DNA from: Sipunculus nudus
Taxonomy: Eukaryota > Annelida > Sipuncula > Golfingiida > Sipunculidae
DNA length: 64,000 nucleotides
Assembly: GCA_026874595.1 (NCBI GenBank)
Contig: CM049319.1
Coordinates: 18,457,101 to 18,521,100 of the forward strand
Direction: 5' to 3'
Of this stretch, positions 1 through 12,541 are shown one piece after another. The notes under the pieces were generated by a model. The model was given only the letters and a program-made list of their open reading frames with translations, was not told the DNA's origin and ran no database searches. Each line of letters starts with the position of its first letter. Position 1 is the stretch's first letter. The translations under genes were made by a program, and so were the position numbers.

Positions 1-2482
1 GCACTCCAAAGTACAGCTCAGAATAATGGAAAATTTGATACAAAAGCTGAAGTATCTGAACAACTAATGCAGAGATCACCATAATTGTTTTCATGGATAT
101 TGATCATGGAGTGTTTCATCAGTTTCTGCAGACTGGTGGCACCACCTGTATTTGTTCGGCTTTTTTTACGAATTTTTTCTCTATTTTTGAGACCTTTAAA
201 GTTATGAACATCTGTTAACAGGGCACAAATCATTAAAACTGGACCTAGAATCTTCATTCTTGACACACAGGGAGACCCATGAAAAGTCTCCATGGAAACC
301 TGAAATTAGGTCTCTGTTACCCATATTCTTTAAGCTGTATGGCTCCAAATTACCCCCCAGAATAATGAAAAATTTAATACAAAAACTGCAGTATCTCAAT
401 TACTACAACACTGATGGTCATGATTTTTGGCATACATATTGATCATGACCTGTTCAATCAGTTTCTGCAGACTGGGTGTGCCACCACTATTTTTTTCAAA
501 TTTTTACGATTTTTTTTCTCTTTTTTTGATACCTTTAAAGATGTGGTTATCTGTCAACAGGGTACAAATCGCAACAACTGGACCTAGAAACTTCATTCTT
601 GTCATGCAAGAAGGCCCATGAAAATGCCTGTGGAAAGTTTGTAAGTGTTTTTATTAGTTTCTGCAGACTGGTGGAGCCACCTGTATTTTATGTACCCGCC
701 AAAACGAAGTTTTGTGGATACTATGTTTTTGACCGGGCTCCTCCGCCGTTGCCGCGTTCGTTTCCAGAGAGCTCCTCTGGGACTTGATTTTATCAGCTTT
801 CCAAGCTCATATCTCGGGAACCGTTTGACTGATCAGGAAATAAAATTTATACTAATGTAGCCCTCGGATAGCTCTATAACATACACAAAAAATGGTGGCG
901 CCACCTGTAACCATGTTTGCACAGTGTCCATCTGTTCATCTGCCTTTGGTTAAAATCACTCATATCTCTGCAGTGAATTGACTAATTCACCTGAAATTCG
1001 GCATGCGTATACATCCTGGATAGCTTTCTTGATTTTATGACAGGTGGCACCACCTACATTCTCATTCACGCTGATGACATCCAAGCTCATATTTCGGGAA
1101 CCATTTGACCGATCGGGCCAAAATTTTGCATGTATATAGATCTAACATAGCTCTTTATCATACGCTAAACTGGTGGCGCCACCTGCAACCATTTTTGCAC
1201 AGCGTCTGTCTGTTTGTCTGCCGTGCAATAATGTCACTCATATCTCGGCAGTGGTTTGACATATCTGCCTAAAATTTTGCAGTTTTATACATCCTGGATA
1301 GCTTTCTTGATTTTATGACAGGTGGCACCACCTACATTCACGTTCACGCTGATGACATCCAAGCTCATATCTCGGGAACTGTTTGACCGATCGGGCCAAA
1401 ATTTTGCATGTGTATAGATCTAACATAGCTCTTTATCATACACAAAACTGGTGGCACCACCTGCAACCATTTTTGCACAGCCTCTGTCTGTTTGTCTGCC
1501 GTGCAATAAAGTCACTCACATCTTGGCAGTGGTTTGACATATCTGCCTAAAATTTTGCAGTTTTATACATCCTGGATAGCTTTCTTGATTTTATGACAGG
1601 TGGCACCACCTTTATTCTAGTTTATGCTGCAGACATCCAAGCTCATATCTCGGGAACCGTTTGAACGATTGGGCAAAAATTTTGCAAGTGTATAGATCTC
1701 ACATAGGTCTTTATCATACACAAAACTGGAGGGGCCACCTGCAACCATTTTTGCACATTATGCACAGCGTCTGTCTGTTGGTCTGCCGTGGCCTAAAATC
1801 ACTCATTTCTCTGTAGTGGTTTGACATAACTGCCTAAAATTTTGCAGGTTTATACATCCTGGATAGCTTTCTTGATTTTATGACAGGTGGCGCCACCTAC
1901 ATTCTAGTTAACGCTGCACACATCCAAGCTAATATCTCAGGAACCATTTGACTGATTGGGCCAAAAGTGTGCTTGTGTTTAGATCTCACATAGGTCTTTA
2001 TCATACACAAAACTGCAACCATTTTTGCACAGCGTCTGTCTGTTTGTCTGCCGTGGGCTAAAATCACTCATATCCATGTAGTGGTTTGACTTTTCTGCCT
2101 AAAATTTTGCATATGTATACAACTTGGAAAGCTTTCTGGATTTGTGGTAGGTTGCACAACCTACATACACATTAAGGCTGCAGATATCCATGCTAATATG
2201 CAACATACCTCACTCTGTTTCCCCTTGCCACTCAATCCATGCCTCACTTCACTCTGATTTTGGCAGATACAGGTAGTCACTTGTCGGCTACCCGTATTCT
2301 AGTTTTTAAAGTTTACACATTTTTTCTCTATTTTTCAGATATATAAATACAGACTAAATCTTGGCCTGTTGGTTAATCTGTTTGATGCTTCAGTTGAATG
2401 GGTATCTACCATTCTGATGATAAAATTTCCTTTTGTGAATCTCTTCCCAGTCAGCTGAGCGTCATGACCCATGGGTCACTTG
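1..2482 (+). mobile_element. T1-type Helentron-like element, 5' end outside window, hosting a nested T2 element
   Basis: Degenerate units of about 340 bp (containing GGACCTAGAA, AATTTGATACAAAA-type and CAGACTGGTGGCACCACCTG motifs) fill 1-690 and resume at 2303 after the T2 insertion. The 3' end is canonical for family T1: subterminal TCAGCTGAGCG at 2451-2461, the palindrome TGACCCATGGGTCA just after it, and CTTG ending at 2482 before TT. The 5' hairpin is not in the window. No coding capacity is seen. Confidence 0.6.
691..2302 (+). mobile_element. T2 Helentron-like element, copy 1
   Basis: The 5' hairpin is TACCCGCCAAAAC then GTTTTGTGGATA. The 3' end has a mutated inverted subterminal repeat GGCAGATA (2262-2269), a hairpin GTAGTCA..TGTCGGCTAC and terminal CTAG (2299-2302). 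The core is about four tandem units of about 278 bp, each with two near-palindromes of the GGTGGCRCCACC type (893, 1043, 1171, 1319, 1448, 1599, 1731, 1886). It lies inside a T1 element. No ORF. Confidence 0.65.
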
Positions 2483-3687
2483 TTCCTGTAAGTACTGTGG
2501 ATTTAATTTTCTCCACATTTTTTGGTTAGCATTTTGTCTGTTAACACCAAAAATTTGAAACCAGTTGATCAAAAACTGTAGATTTTATTCAAGTTTTCAA
2601 GCACCATGTAACATATTGTTTACATCAGGCTAGTGTTATGCAGTTTGCAAGAGCTCAGCTCCCCAGCTTCAGCTCTCGTTCCTTTAATTTGGCATACAAT
2701 TAGATGTCTCCGAAATCCCCTACCATGCCAAGAATTTGGTCACTAGGACTTAATACCTTTGAGATATTAATGAAAAACTTCATTTTTCAATTAAAAACCC
2801 ATTGTTACACTTCAATACTGCCTAATATCAAAACCACTGATCTGACTTTAATCATATATAATATACATGTTTTTCTATACATTCTCTGTGCGCATGCCAG
2901 AAATGATGTCAGTATTGCGTAATTGTTATGGGCCCAAACATAATGCACTTTGTAAAAAATCAAGAAATATATTTACTCCCTTAAAAAGGGGCTTGCTGAA
3001 GCTAGAGATTAATGTCAGGGATGTAACATTATTTAATCAAGATTCAATTGAATACCCAAAATTAGTTCTGAATTTTTTTAAAATTTTATAAGTTATTAGT
3101 ATAAATATAAAATTAGTACCTTAAATTTTGCCCAACTTTGACCATTTCACATTTGTTTCTTGTGAGCTCTGTTTATATAATTTTCATATCATGCACACAT
3201 AAGGAAATTATAAAATTTCATGCATATAGAATGGGAATTCAGGTAAAAATGAAAGTATATGAATACCAGTGCAAATACTTTCCAAATGTATTCATGAATG
3301 CATTCATGAATATTTTCTTTAATATTATTTTAATAATCATTTCAGTTATATTTCATTTTAAAAATCATACGATTCTCTTATTATTTTTAATAAAAATTAT
3401 ATCTGGGACAATATTTGTAATTTTTTTAAATAAATAGTTAAACTCTTATATTATATGTTCTGCTTACAAGTTATATGGCCAAGTCAAAATCTGTGTGACA
3501 ATAGTACTCCATTTGTTAATAAAATAAATGAAATCAATCCTCTTCCCTGTCTCCAAAGGTACTATCAAAATCATACATAAGTTAAACAACAACAACTCAT
3601 AATACAGCTTATACTTATTGCCTCATTTCTAAATCATATTTTTTTATCATATATAACAGCTGAGCGCTGTGACCCATAGGTCCCTTG
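2483..3687 (+). mobile_element. T1 element, 3' portion
   Basis: The sequence from TTCCTGTAAGTACTG to the end aligns by eye with 7028-8690 plus 12166-12541 and with 50550-52576, with a large internal deletion. It ends in CAGCTGAGCGC (from 3658), a GACCCATAGGTC near-palindrome and CCTTG at 3687 before TTTT. Its left half is probably upstream of the window, beyond the T1 copy that ends at 2482 (inference). Confidence 0.6.
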
Positions 3688-4097
3688 TTTTAAAATTTAT
3701 TCCTGACACTCAAAATGGCAGGGTGTGTATGTATTGATATTCCATAAGTGTAAGCTCCATCAGATAATATAACAATTAAGGGTAATTATATGATATTGCC
3801 AAATTAATTACTGAGTAAATGATGAAAGGGTACTATCAAAATCATACATAAGTTAAACAACAACAACTCATAATACAGCTTATACTTATTGCCTCATTTC
3901 TAAATCATATTTTTTTATCATATATAACAGCTGAGCGCTGTGACCCATAGGTCCCTTGTTTTAAAATTTATTCCTGACACTCAAAATGGCAGGGTGTGTA
4001 TGTATTGATATTCCATAAGTGTAAGCTCCATCAGATAATATAACAATTAAGGGTAATTATATGATATTGCCAAATTAATTACTGAGTAAATGATGAA
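3556..4097 (+). repeat. Exact tandem duplication, 2 x 271 bp
   Basis: 3556-3826 and 3827-4097 look identical base for base. The unit contains the last 130 bp of a T1 element including its 3' terminus and about 140 bp of adjacent DNA, so the duplication happened after that insertion. Perfect identity means it is very recent or an assembly artefact. Confidence 0.85.
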
Positions 4098-5598
4098 ATG
4101 TAACTGTGTATCTCACTGATACTGTTATCTTTTTGCCTGTTAGCATCCCTAGGTCATGGTTAATTCTAGTGGTTATATGTAGGTATAGCTTGCCAAATGG
4201 GAAGCTGATGGGGTATGCAACATCATTACATGTAAATTCTGGTTTTAATAGTTTCACTATGTATAACAGTGCTACTCACAGTGCTATTTATGAGTATACA
4301 TTCAGGGATATATGAACCAGTATAGTTTATACTGAAGAATACATTGAAGAAATATGGAAATGAGTGATGGGACTTTTAAAGTTTTATCAAAGTAAGTATT
4401 AACTATCTTTAAGGTCTTTTCCTCACTGCATGATTTGAGCACTTGACTATTTATCTAATCATTTCTGTTTTCTCTACATTTATTTGTAGGTCTAAAATAA
4501 TATATCCCTGTGTTTATATCTCAAAATTTAACACGATGAAAACATTCTGTACACATATGAATGACAGAGGACAATGGTGTAATAATATATTAAGTCATGA
4601 CATTTTGTAAATTGTTTGAGGTAGTGTTTGATTTCATAGAAAGATTTCATTACTTGTCCAGCTGAGAAACTGAAGGCTTGATGTTCAACCAAATAATCTG
4701 TATATTAAGTACAAGTACTTCCTCCTAATGTTATCAAATTTACAGTTCAATTAATAAATCCCAGTGATATTTGTTCAAAAGCATGATTATCACTTTACTG
4801 ACCTTACTTAATAAAATCATAGTTCTGGGTAATGGGAGGTGATTGCCTAAATAATTGTAATTTCATTTAATAACAGTGTAAACAATGAAATGATACTTTG
4901 TATTTCACTAATAATATTATCTTTTTGTCTGTAAGCAATTCTGGGTTATGGTTGCAGGGGTTATGTATCTGTAAGTATTCTTTGTTGTGTAACAAAGAAG
5001 ATGAGGATACAATATACACATGTAAATTCTGCTTTTATATAACAGTGCTGCCTATTTAGGTTGCATTCTGTTAACAGAATACACCTCACTTGCTAGTGGT
5101 GAGCTAGGTAATAGCATATTATTTAAATACAAATTATAAATTACTAATTTGCATCAGATTTAAACTTAAAATTACATATATGGCCAGCTGAGCACGTTAT
5201 AATGTCACAGTATGATGTAATATTGATAAATAGACCTGTCCTAGCATAAAATATAAAAAAAAACTTAAGGCCTGATTATTAAGGAATCAAAATATTTGCA
5301 TATAAATTGGGAATATTTAAAGTTCATGCTGGGATATCTTAGTGTTGCAAGAAGCTTATAATTATGATAAGGGTCCCTAGTAATAACTGATAAAATGTTA
5401 TATGCTGGTAGTATTATGAAGGTGGTTTAGCTGGATTCCAGGTAAAATTTGTTGTGTGACTGTGAGGAATCTGATGTTAAATCATGTTTCAGGACTGTGA
5501 GCCAAAAGTAGCTCGTGGTCAATCATTAATCGATTAATTTCATGTACATGCTCTTGTTTTTTCTTTTTTTTAACATTTGAAAGGACCATTGCCTTTTT
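4098..5598. other. Non-coding stretch with a diverged internal duplication
   Basis: No gene seen. The segment near 4092-4330 (TATCTTTTTGCCTGTTAGCA..AACAGTGCTAC) is partly repeated near 4885-5090 (TATCTTTTTGTCTGTAAGCA..AACAGTGCTGC), about 790 bp apart and well diverged. Confidence 0.4.
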
Positions 5599-6133
5599 TA
5601 GCTCAGCTGACTGAAAGTCAACTCAGATACAGGAATGGCTTTTGACTGTCATCCGTCTGCCCATTGGGCCATCCAGTCGTCCTGTAACAGGGCACAGATT
5701 GTCACTGATAACCCAAGAAACTTGTTACTGTATATCTAAAGAGGTTAATAAAAGATCTCTTTTGAAACTTGAAATTAGTTCACTGTGATCTATATCCTCC
5801 AAGCTATGGGGCTCGAAATGCCCCCCCCCCCCCCCCAGAATAATAAAAAATTTGATACAAAATACCCAGTATCTTGATAATTAAGCATGGATTGCAATGA
5901 ATCTTACTTTAAATATTGACTATAATAAGTTTTGCCAGTTCTCCACAAATAATGATGCCACTTGTATTATTTCTAATTTTAGGATTTTTTGGTCTGTTTT
6001 GAGACCATCAAATAACAGCAGTTATGTCAGTTTCTGAACTGTGGTTTCATTCAGTGTCCTGAAACCGAGTGTGTTTATTGATTATGATTGGTATCTTCAG
6101 TTCCTGAAGACTGATGGCACCACCTGTATGTTT
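5599..6133 (+). mobile_element. T1-type element, 5' portion
   Basis: Starts with the T1 5' subterminal repeat TAGCTCAGCTGACTGAAAGT at 5599, followed by the GTCATCCGTCTGCC-type leader and a core like that at 1-690. A C run lies at 5820-5836. The matching 3' part may be 12542-12856, separated from it by later insertions (inference). Confidence 0.55.
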
Positions 6134-6424
6134 TAGCTCAGCTGACTGTGAGTCATCTGAGCTAAAGTCATGGTCTTTTGTCCGTCATCCGTCCGTCTGT
6201 TAACAGGGCAGGTTTTGAATCTGTTGGACCTACTAATCTGAAATTCGGCATACAGTTGGATGACCCCAAAATCTCCCAGAATCTCCTTCCATACCAAAAA
6301 CTGAGTCACTATGACTTCATTCCTTTGAGATATTAAGGAAAAACCTCAATTTTCAATTAAAAACCAATTGTTACACTTCAAGACTGCTTAATATGAAAAC
6401 CACTGACCTGATATTAATCATTTT
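6134..6424 (+). mobile_element. T1 element, 5' portion, interrupted
   Basis: The 5' hairpin TAGCTCAGCTGACT / AGTCATCTGAGCTA at 6134 is followed by GTCCGT-rich leader and the AATTCGGCATA..GATG module. It breaks at 6424 inside the module (ATTAATCATT), where another T1 5' end begins. Other copies continue with ATATATAATATAC at this point, so this is a nested insertion. Confidence 0.55.
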
Positions 6425-8695
6425 TAGCTCAGCTGACTATAAGTCATCTGAGCTAAAGTTGTGGTCCATTGTCCATCGTCCGTCCGTCTGTCTGTCCGTC
6501 CGTCCGTCTGTCCATCCGTCCGTCCATGTGGCACGTTTTGAAACCGTAAGACCTAGGAATCCAAAATTCGGCATAGTGTTAGATGTCTCCAAGATCTCCT
6601 ACCAAGCCGAAAACTGGGTCTTTGCAACTTTGCCTTTGAGAAATTAAGGAAAAACCTCAATTTTTTATTAAAAACCTATTTTCACACTTCAGGGCTGCCT
6701 AATATCAAAACCACTCATCTGTTTTTCCTCATATTTACCATAAATATTCCTCTATATGGTTCCTATGTACATGCCTGAAATTATGTCTGCATTATATAAT
6801 TTAAGAAAGTTATGGGCCAGAACATAATGCATTTTGTAAAAAATCAGGAAAGATAAGTGATCACTTAACACAAAACTTGTTAAATCTATGTACTTTTTTT
6901 CAAGTAATATAACTTTAATTAATCAAAATTAAATTGTATACCCAAAATTACATCAAAATCTTTTAAATTTTTTAAAATATTAACAGAAATAAAAAATTGG
7001 TACCTTAAATTTTGCCTAACTTTGACCATGGCACGTTTTTTTCCTGTAAGTACTGTGGATTTAATTTTCTCAGCATGTTTTTGTTAGCATTTTGTCTGTT
7101 GACACCAAAAATTTGAAACCAGTTGATCAAAAACTGTAGATTTTATTCAAGTTTTCAAGCACCATGTAACGTTATTGTTTACATCAGGCTAGTGTTATGC
7201 AGTTTGCAAGAGCTCAGCTCCCCAGCTTAAGCTCTCAGTTCGTAAAATTTGGCATACAATCAGATGTCTCCAAAATCCCCTGTCATGCCAAGAATTTGGT
7301 CACTAGGACTTAATACCTTTGAGATATTAATGAAAAACTTCATTTTTCAATTATAAACCCATTGTTACACTTCAATACTGCCTAATATCAAAACCACTGA
7401 TCTGACTTTAATCATATATAATATACATGTTTTTCTATACATTCTCTGTGCACATGCCAGAAATGATGTCAGTATTGCGTAATTGTTTTAAGTTATGGGC
7501 CCAAACATAATGCACTTTGTAAAAAATCAAGAACTATATTTACTCCCTTAACAAGGGGCTTGCTGAAGCCAGAGATTTTTTGTCAGGGATGTAACATTAT
7601 TTAATCAAGATTCAATTGAATACCCAAAATTAGTTCTGAATTTTTCAAATTTTATAAGTTATTAGTATAAATATAAAATTAGTACCTTAAATTTTGCCCA
7701 ACTTTGACCATTTAACTTTTGTTTCATGTGAGCTCTGTTTATATAATTTTCATATCATGCACACATAAGGATTTCAGCTTTTTAGTTTAGAAAGCTGAAA
7801 GAAATTGGCCAAAAATTGTAGCTTTTATTAATGTTTTTATGAGTCCATGTCAGACCTTGGCTCTCTCCAGCCACTCTTGAGTCACCTGTTTGTTGACCTT
7901 GTTGAACTTTCAGCAAATTATGCACGCTTGAGGCGAAACATATACTGGGGCAGCCAGGCAGCTTATGGCCAGCCACAGTTGATCCAGGTGTCCAACCCAA
8001 CTCATCTAGTGGTTTTAACCAACAACATAACAATAAACAATAAATTAATCAATTTTTATTGGTTTTTAATAACAAATTAAAGAAAAATAGAAAAGGAATT
8101 TGTTAGTTTATAATAATAGGGAATTAACTTGCAGTTACTGATGATATAAGAATCTTGTATCGATGGATAGAATGTCACGTATTCCAAATAACACCATGCA
8201 GTCACCTATGGCATTTTTTAGTTCAATTTTAATAATAAAAAAGTAAATCATATTATTCATTACTAATCATTAGGGATCATATGAAGGAAATTAATGATAG
8301 ACAAAGATGCAGTTGATAATATTAATCTAGATTCCTACTGTGTCTAGTGTGTACATTGATGTGAAATTAGTCCAAAATGAATATATATCACATTTATTTT
8401 TTTTTAATATAAATAAAAGCCATAAAACCAGGTACTTATGATCATTATTTAAATGTGTGAATTTTGTACATTCTGGATTCTCAACACCATTGTTTGGTGA
8501 AAACTGAATAAATACCAGACATACCAGAATACTTTGCAATTGTAAATTTTAATACGAATATGAATATGTACTCCATTATAAAATTTCTTGCATAAAGAAT
8601 GGGAATTCAGGTAAAAATGGAAGTACATGAAAACCTGTGCAAATACTTTCAAAATGTATTAATGAATGCATTCATGAATATATTCTTTAATATTA

Positions 8696-11600
8696 TTGTA
8701 TCCCCAGACAAAGTTGGGGGATACTATGTTTTCATACCGGTCCAGCCGCCGCCGCTGCCGCCGCATATGAATCTTGTTGGCGCGATAACCAAAAAAATAT
8801 TTCACGGAACTTTACCAAACTTGGTATATGTATAGATATGGGTAAAAGGACGACGCCTATTTATAATGAGGTCATGACCTTTACTAGGAGAGTGTCCTTG
8901 ACCTTGAATAGGTCCAATTTTGGGGAAAATCCCACAAATTCTTTAATATCTCAAGAAATCTTGCATGGATTTATCCCAAAATCAAGTTGATGGAAGATCA
9001 TGGATAGGGTTGTCATGTTCCAGAAACTGGTGGCGCCACCTATTATTCTTTACTTGTTTTCTTGCCGATTAATACCCCCAAAATTGGCACCTTACAGCAC
9101 TGTGAGCATTATAAGTCAAAAACTAATGGACAGATTTCTTTTATATTATGCATATACATAGGTATGGGTTATGGGATGATGCTTATTTAAATTGGGGTCA
9201 TGACCTTTCCTATGAGTGGCCTTGACCTTGAATATTGCCATATATGGTGAAAATCACACACCTCTTATGATATCTCCAGTGTTGATAGCCATATGGATTT
9301 CAAACATGACTTATGTATGGCCCACCACTAAAGTAAGAACCCTATAGGTTCTAGGGTCATGAGGTCAAAGGTCAAGGTCACTGGACTGGCATTTTAAAAG
9401 ATACTGTGGATGCATTTTAAGCCAAACTTTCATCCCAGGTCTTCCATCTTGAATATATAGCTCACTTGCCAATAATGAATGATCCATATAAATTTTGGGG
9501 TCACAAGGTCAAAGGTCAAGGCCACATGAGCTATCTGTCCAAAAATTAGTTTCTGGATGATAATTCCTGCTTTTATTGATGTAATGATTTCAAAATTGAC
9601 TTATATATGTCCCATTGGAAAAGCAAGACCCAAATTGATTTTGGGGTCATGAGGTCAAAGGTCAAGGTCACAGGAAACCTCTTTAAAAAGATTGTGGATG
9701 CATTTTCAGCCAAACAATTCATCTCAGATCTTTCATCTTGCACATATAGTTCACCTGCAAAGAGTGGAAGACCACTATCAATTTTGAAGTCACAAGGTCA
9801 AAGGTGAAGGTCACAGGAGCCATATGTCCAAAAATTAGTTTCTGGATGATAATTCCTGCTTTTATTGATGTATGGATTTCAAACTTGACTTATATATGTC
9901 CCATTGGAAAAGCAAGACCCAAATTGATTTTGAGGTCATGAGGTCAAAGGTCAAGGTCACAGGACACATCTTTAAAAAGATGTGGATGCATTTTCAGCCA
10001 AATATTTCATCTCAGATCTTTCATCTTGCACATATAGTTCACCTGCCAAGAGTGGAAGAACCCTGTCAATTTTGAGGTCACAAGGTCATAGGTGAAGGTC
10101 ACAGGAGCCATATGTCCAAAAATTAGTTTCTGGATGATAATTCCTGATTTTATTGATGTATGGATCTCAAAATTGACTTATATATGTCCCATTGGAAAAG
10201 CAAGACCCAAATTGATTTTGGGGTCATGAGGTCAAAGGTCAAGGTCACAGGAAACCTCTTTAAAAAGATTGTGGATGCATTTTCAGCCAAACAATTCATC
10301 TCAGATCTTTCATCTTGCACATATAGTTCACCTGCCAAGAGTTGAAGACCCCTATCAATTTTGAGGTCACAAGGTCAAAGGTGAAAGTCACAGGAGCCAT
10401 ATGTCCAAAAATTAGTTTCTGGATGATAATTCCTGCTTTTATTGATGTATGGATTTCAAACTTGACTTATATATGTTCCATTGGAAAAGCAAGACCCAAA
10501 TTGATTTTGGGGTCATGAGGTCAAAGGTCAAGGTCACAGGACACATCTTTAAAAAGATGTGGATGCATTTTCAGCCAAATATTTCATCTCAGATCTTTCA
10601 TCTTGCACATATAGTTCACCTGCCAAGAGTGGAAGAACCCTGTCAATTTTGAGGTCACAAGGTCATAGGTGAAGGTCACAGGAGCCATATGTCCAAAAAT
10701 TAGTTTCTGGATGATAATTCCTGCTTTTATTGATGTATGGATTTTCAAACTTGACTTATATATGTCCCATTGGAAAAGCAAGACCCAAATTGATTTTGGG
10801 GTTATGAGGTCAAAGGTCAAGGTCACAGGACACATCTTTAAAAAGATGTGGATGCATTTTCAGCCAAACATTTCATCTCAGATCTTTCATCTTGCACATA
10901 TAGTTCACCTGCCAAGAGAGGAAGAACCCTGTCAATTTTGAGGTTTACAAGGTCAAAGGTGAAGGTCACAAGAGCCATCTGTCCAAAAATTAGTTTCTGG
11001 ATGATAATTCCTTCTTTTATTGATGTTAGGATTTCAAACTTTACTTGTATTTGACCCATTGGAAAAGCAAGACCCAAATTGATTTTGGGGTCATGAGGTC
11101 AAAGGTCAAGGTCACATCTTTAAAAAGATGTGGATGCATTTTAAGCCAAACATTTCATCTTAGATCTTTCATCTTGCACATATAGTTCACCTGCCAAGAG
11201 AGGAAGACCCCTATCAATTTTGAGGTCACAAGGTCAAAGGTGAAGGTCACAGGAGCCATCTGTCCAAAAATTAGTTTCTGGATGATAACTCCATCTTTTA
11301 CTGATGTATGGATTTCAAACTTGGCTTTGTTATTGACCCATTAGAAAAGCAAGACCCAAATTGATTTTGGGGTCATGAGGTCAAAGGTCAAGGTCACAGG
11401 AAACCTCTTTAAAAAGATTGTGGATGCATTTTCAGCCAAACAATTCATCTCAGACCTTTCCTCTTGCACATATAGTTCACCTGCCAAGAGTGGAAGACCC
11501 CTATCAATTTTGAGGTCACAAGGTCAAAGATGAAGGTCACAGGAGCCATATGTCCAAAAATTAGTTTCTGGATGATAATTCCTGCTTTTATTTATGTATG

Positions 11601-12165
11601 GATTTCAAACTTGACTTGTATATGTCCCATTGGAAAAGTAAGACCAAAATTGATTTTGGGGTCATGAGGTCAAAGGTCAAGGTCACAGGACACATCTTTA
11701 AAAAGATGTGGATGCATTTTCAGCCAAACATTTCATCTCATATCTTTCATCTTGCACATATAGTTCTCCTGCCAAGAGAGGAAGAACCCTATCAATTTTG
11801 AGGTCACAAGGTCAAAGGTGAAGGTCACAGGAGCCATATGTCCAAAAATAAGTTTCTGGATGATAATTCCTGTTTTATTGATGTATAGATTTCAAACTTG
11901 ACTTGCATATGTCCCATTGGAAAAGCAAGACCCAAATTGATTTTGGGGTTGTGAGATCAAAGGTAAAGGTCACAGGACACATCTTTAAAAAGATCAAGGT
12001 CACAGGACCAACAACTTCAACAAGATTGTGGATCGTTAGATGGAATAAACAATAAATATGCCAAGTGTCAGTATATGCTGCTAAAAATGGGGGTCTGTTC
12101 TTGTAGGAGGGGGGCCTACTATGTCTGGGGATACTCTGGCACCTGCGGTGCCAAGTAATGTCTAG
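8696..12165 (+). mobile_element. T3 Helentron-like element, copy 1 (3.47 kb)
   Basis: 5' terminus TTGTATCCCCAGAC with a hairpin to GGGGGATA, then a GCCGCC-rich leader. 3' end: the inverted subterminal repeat TGTCTGGGGATA (12122-12133), hairpin GGCACC-TGC-GGTGCC (12138-12152) and terminal CTAG (12162-12165). Flanks continue the interrupted T1 element: left ..AATATTA, right TTTTAATAATCATT... Paralogous uninterrupted sites at about 3321 and 52190 have a single run of T (one C in the latter), so the insertion junction is directly inferable. The core is a 289-bp tandem array. No transposase or Rep/helicase is seen, so it is non-autonomous. Confidence 0.75.
9290..11990 (+). repeat. Tandem array of about 289-bp units in the T3 core, with DR1-type motifs
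   Basis: Units begin around GATGTATGGATTTCAAACTT near 9585, 9868, 10157, 10445, 10733, 11023, 11305, 11594 and 11879, after a diverged first unit: about 9 copies, spacing mostly 288-289 bp. Neighbouring units in the middle are the most alike, as expected from unequal exchange. Nine exact copies of AGGTCAAAGGTCAAGGTCA start at 9362, 9652, 9941, 10229, 10518, 10807, 11096, 11378 and 11667. The short translations seen across the array are shadows of the repeat. Confidence 0.9.
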
Positions 12166-12541
12166 TTTTAATAATCATTTCAGTTATATTTTATTTGAAA
12201 AAAATCATACTATTCTCTTATTATTTTTAATAAAAATTATATTTGGGACAATATTTGTAATTTTTTTAATAAATAGTTAAACTTTTATATTATATGTTCT
12301 GCTTATAAGTTATATGGCCAAGTCAAAATCTGTGTGACAATCGCACTCCATTTGTTAATAAAATGATATTAATCCTCTTTCCTGTCTCCAAAGGTACTAT
12401 CAAAATCATACATGAGCTAAACAACAACAACTCATAATACAGCTTATACTTATTACCACACAAAACCAGCATGTGCCTCATTTCTAAATCATATTTTTTA
12501 TCATATATAACAGCTGAGCGCCGTGACCCTAAGGTCCCTTG

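Larger units (their letters stand above)
6425..12541 (+). mobile_element. T1 full-length element, interrupted by a T3 element
   Basis: The 5' hairpin at 6425 (TAGCTCAGCTGACTATAAGT..) is followed by GTCCGTCCGTCTGTC-type leader, then two homologous modules (about 6540-7030 and 7220-7700), then a tail. The 3' end is CAGCTGAGCGCCGTGACCC..GGTCCCTTG ending at 12541. The layout equals the uninterrupted copy at 49958-52576 except for the 3,470-bp T3 insertion at 8696-12165. No intact ORF. Confidence 0.65.

Noticed and set aside
4075-4315. Overlapping short open frames on both strands
   Set aside because: They cover the end of the 271-bp duplication and unique intergenic DNA without any family similarity.
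9607-11801. Many short open frames on both strands in 9600-11800
   Set aside because: They are copies of the 289-bp T3 unit, each about 60-90 codons, ending at the same place in each unit.
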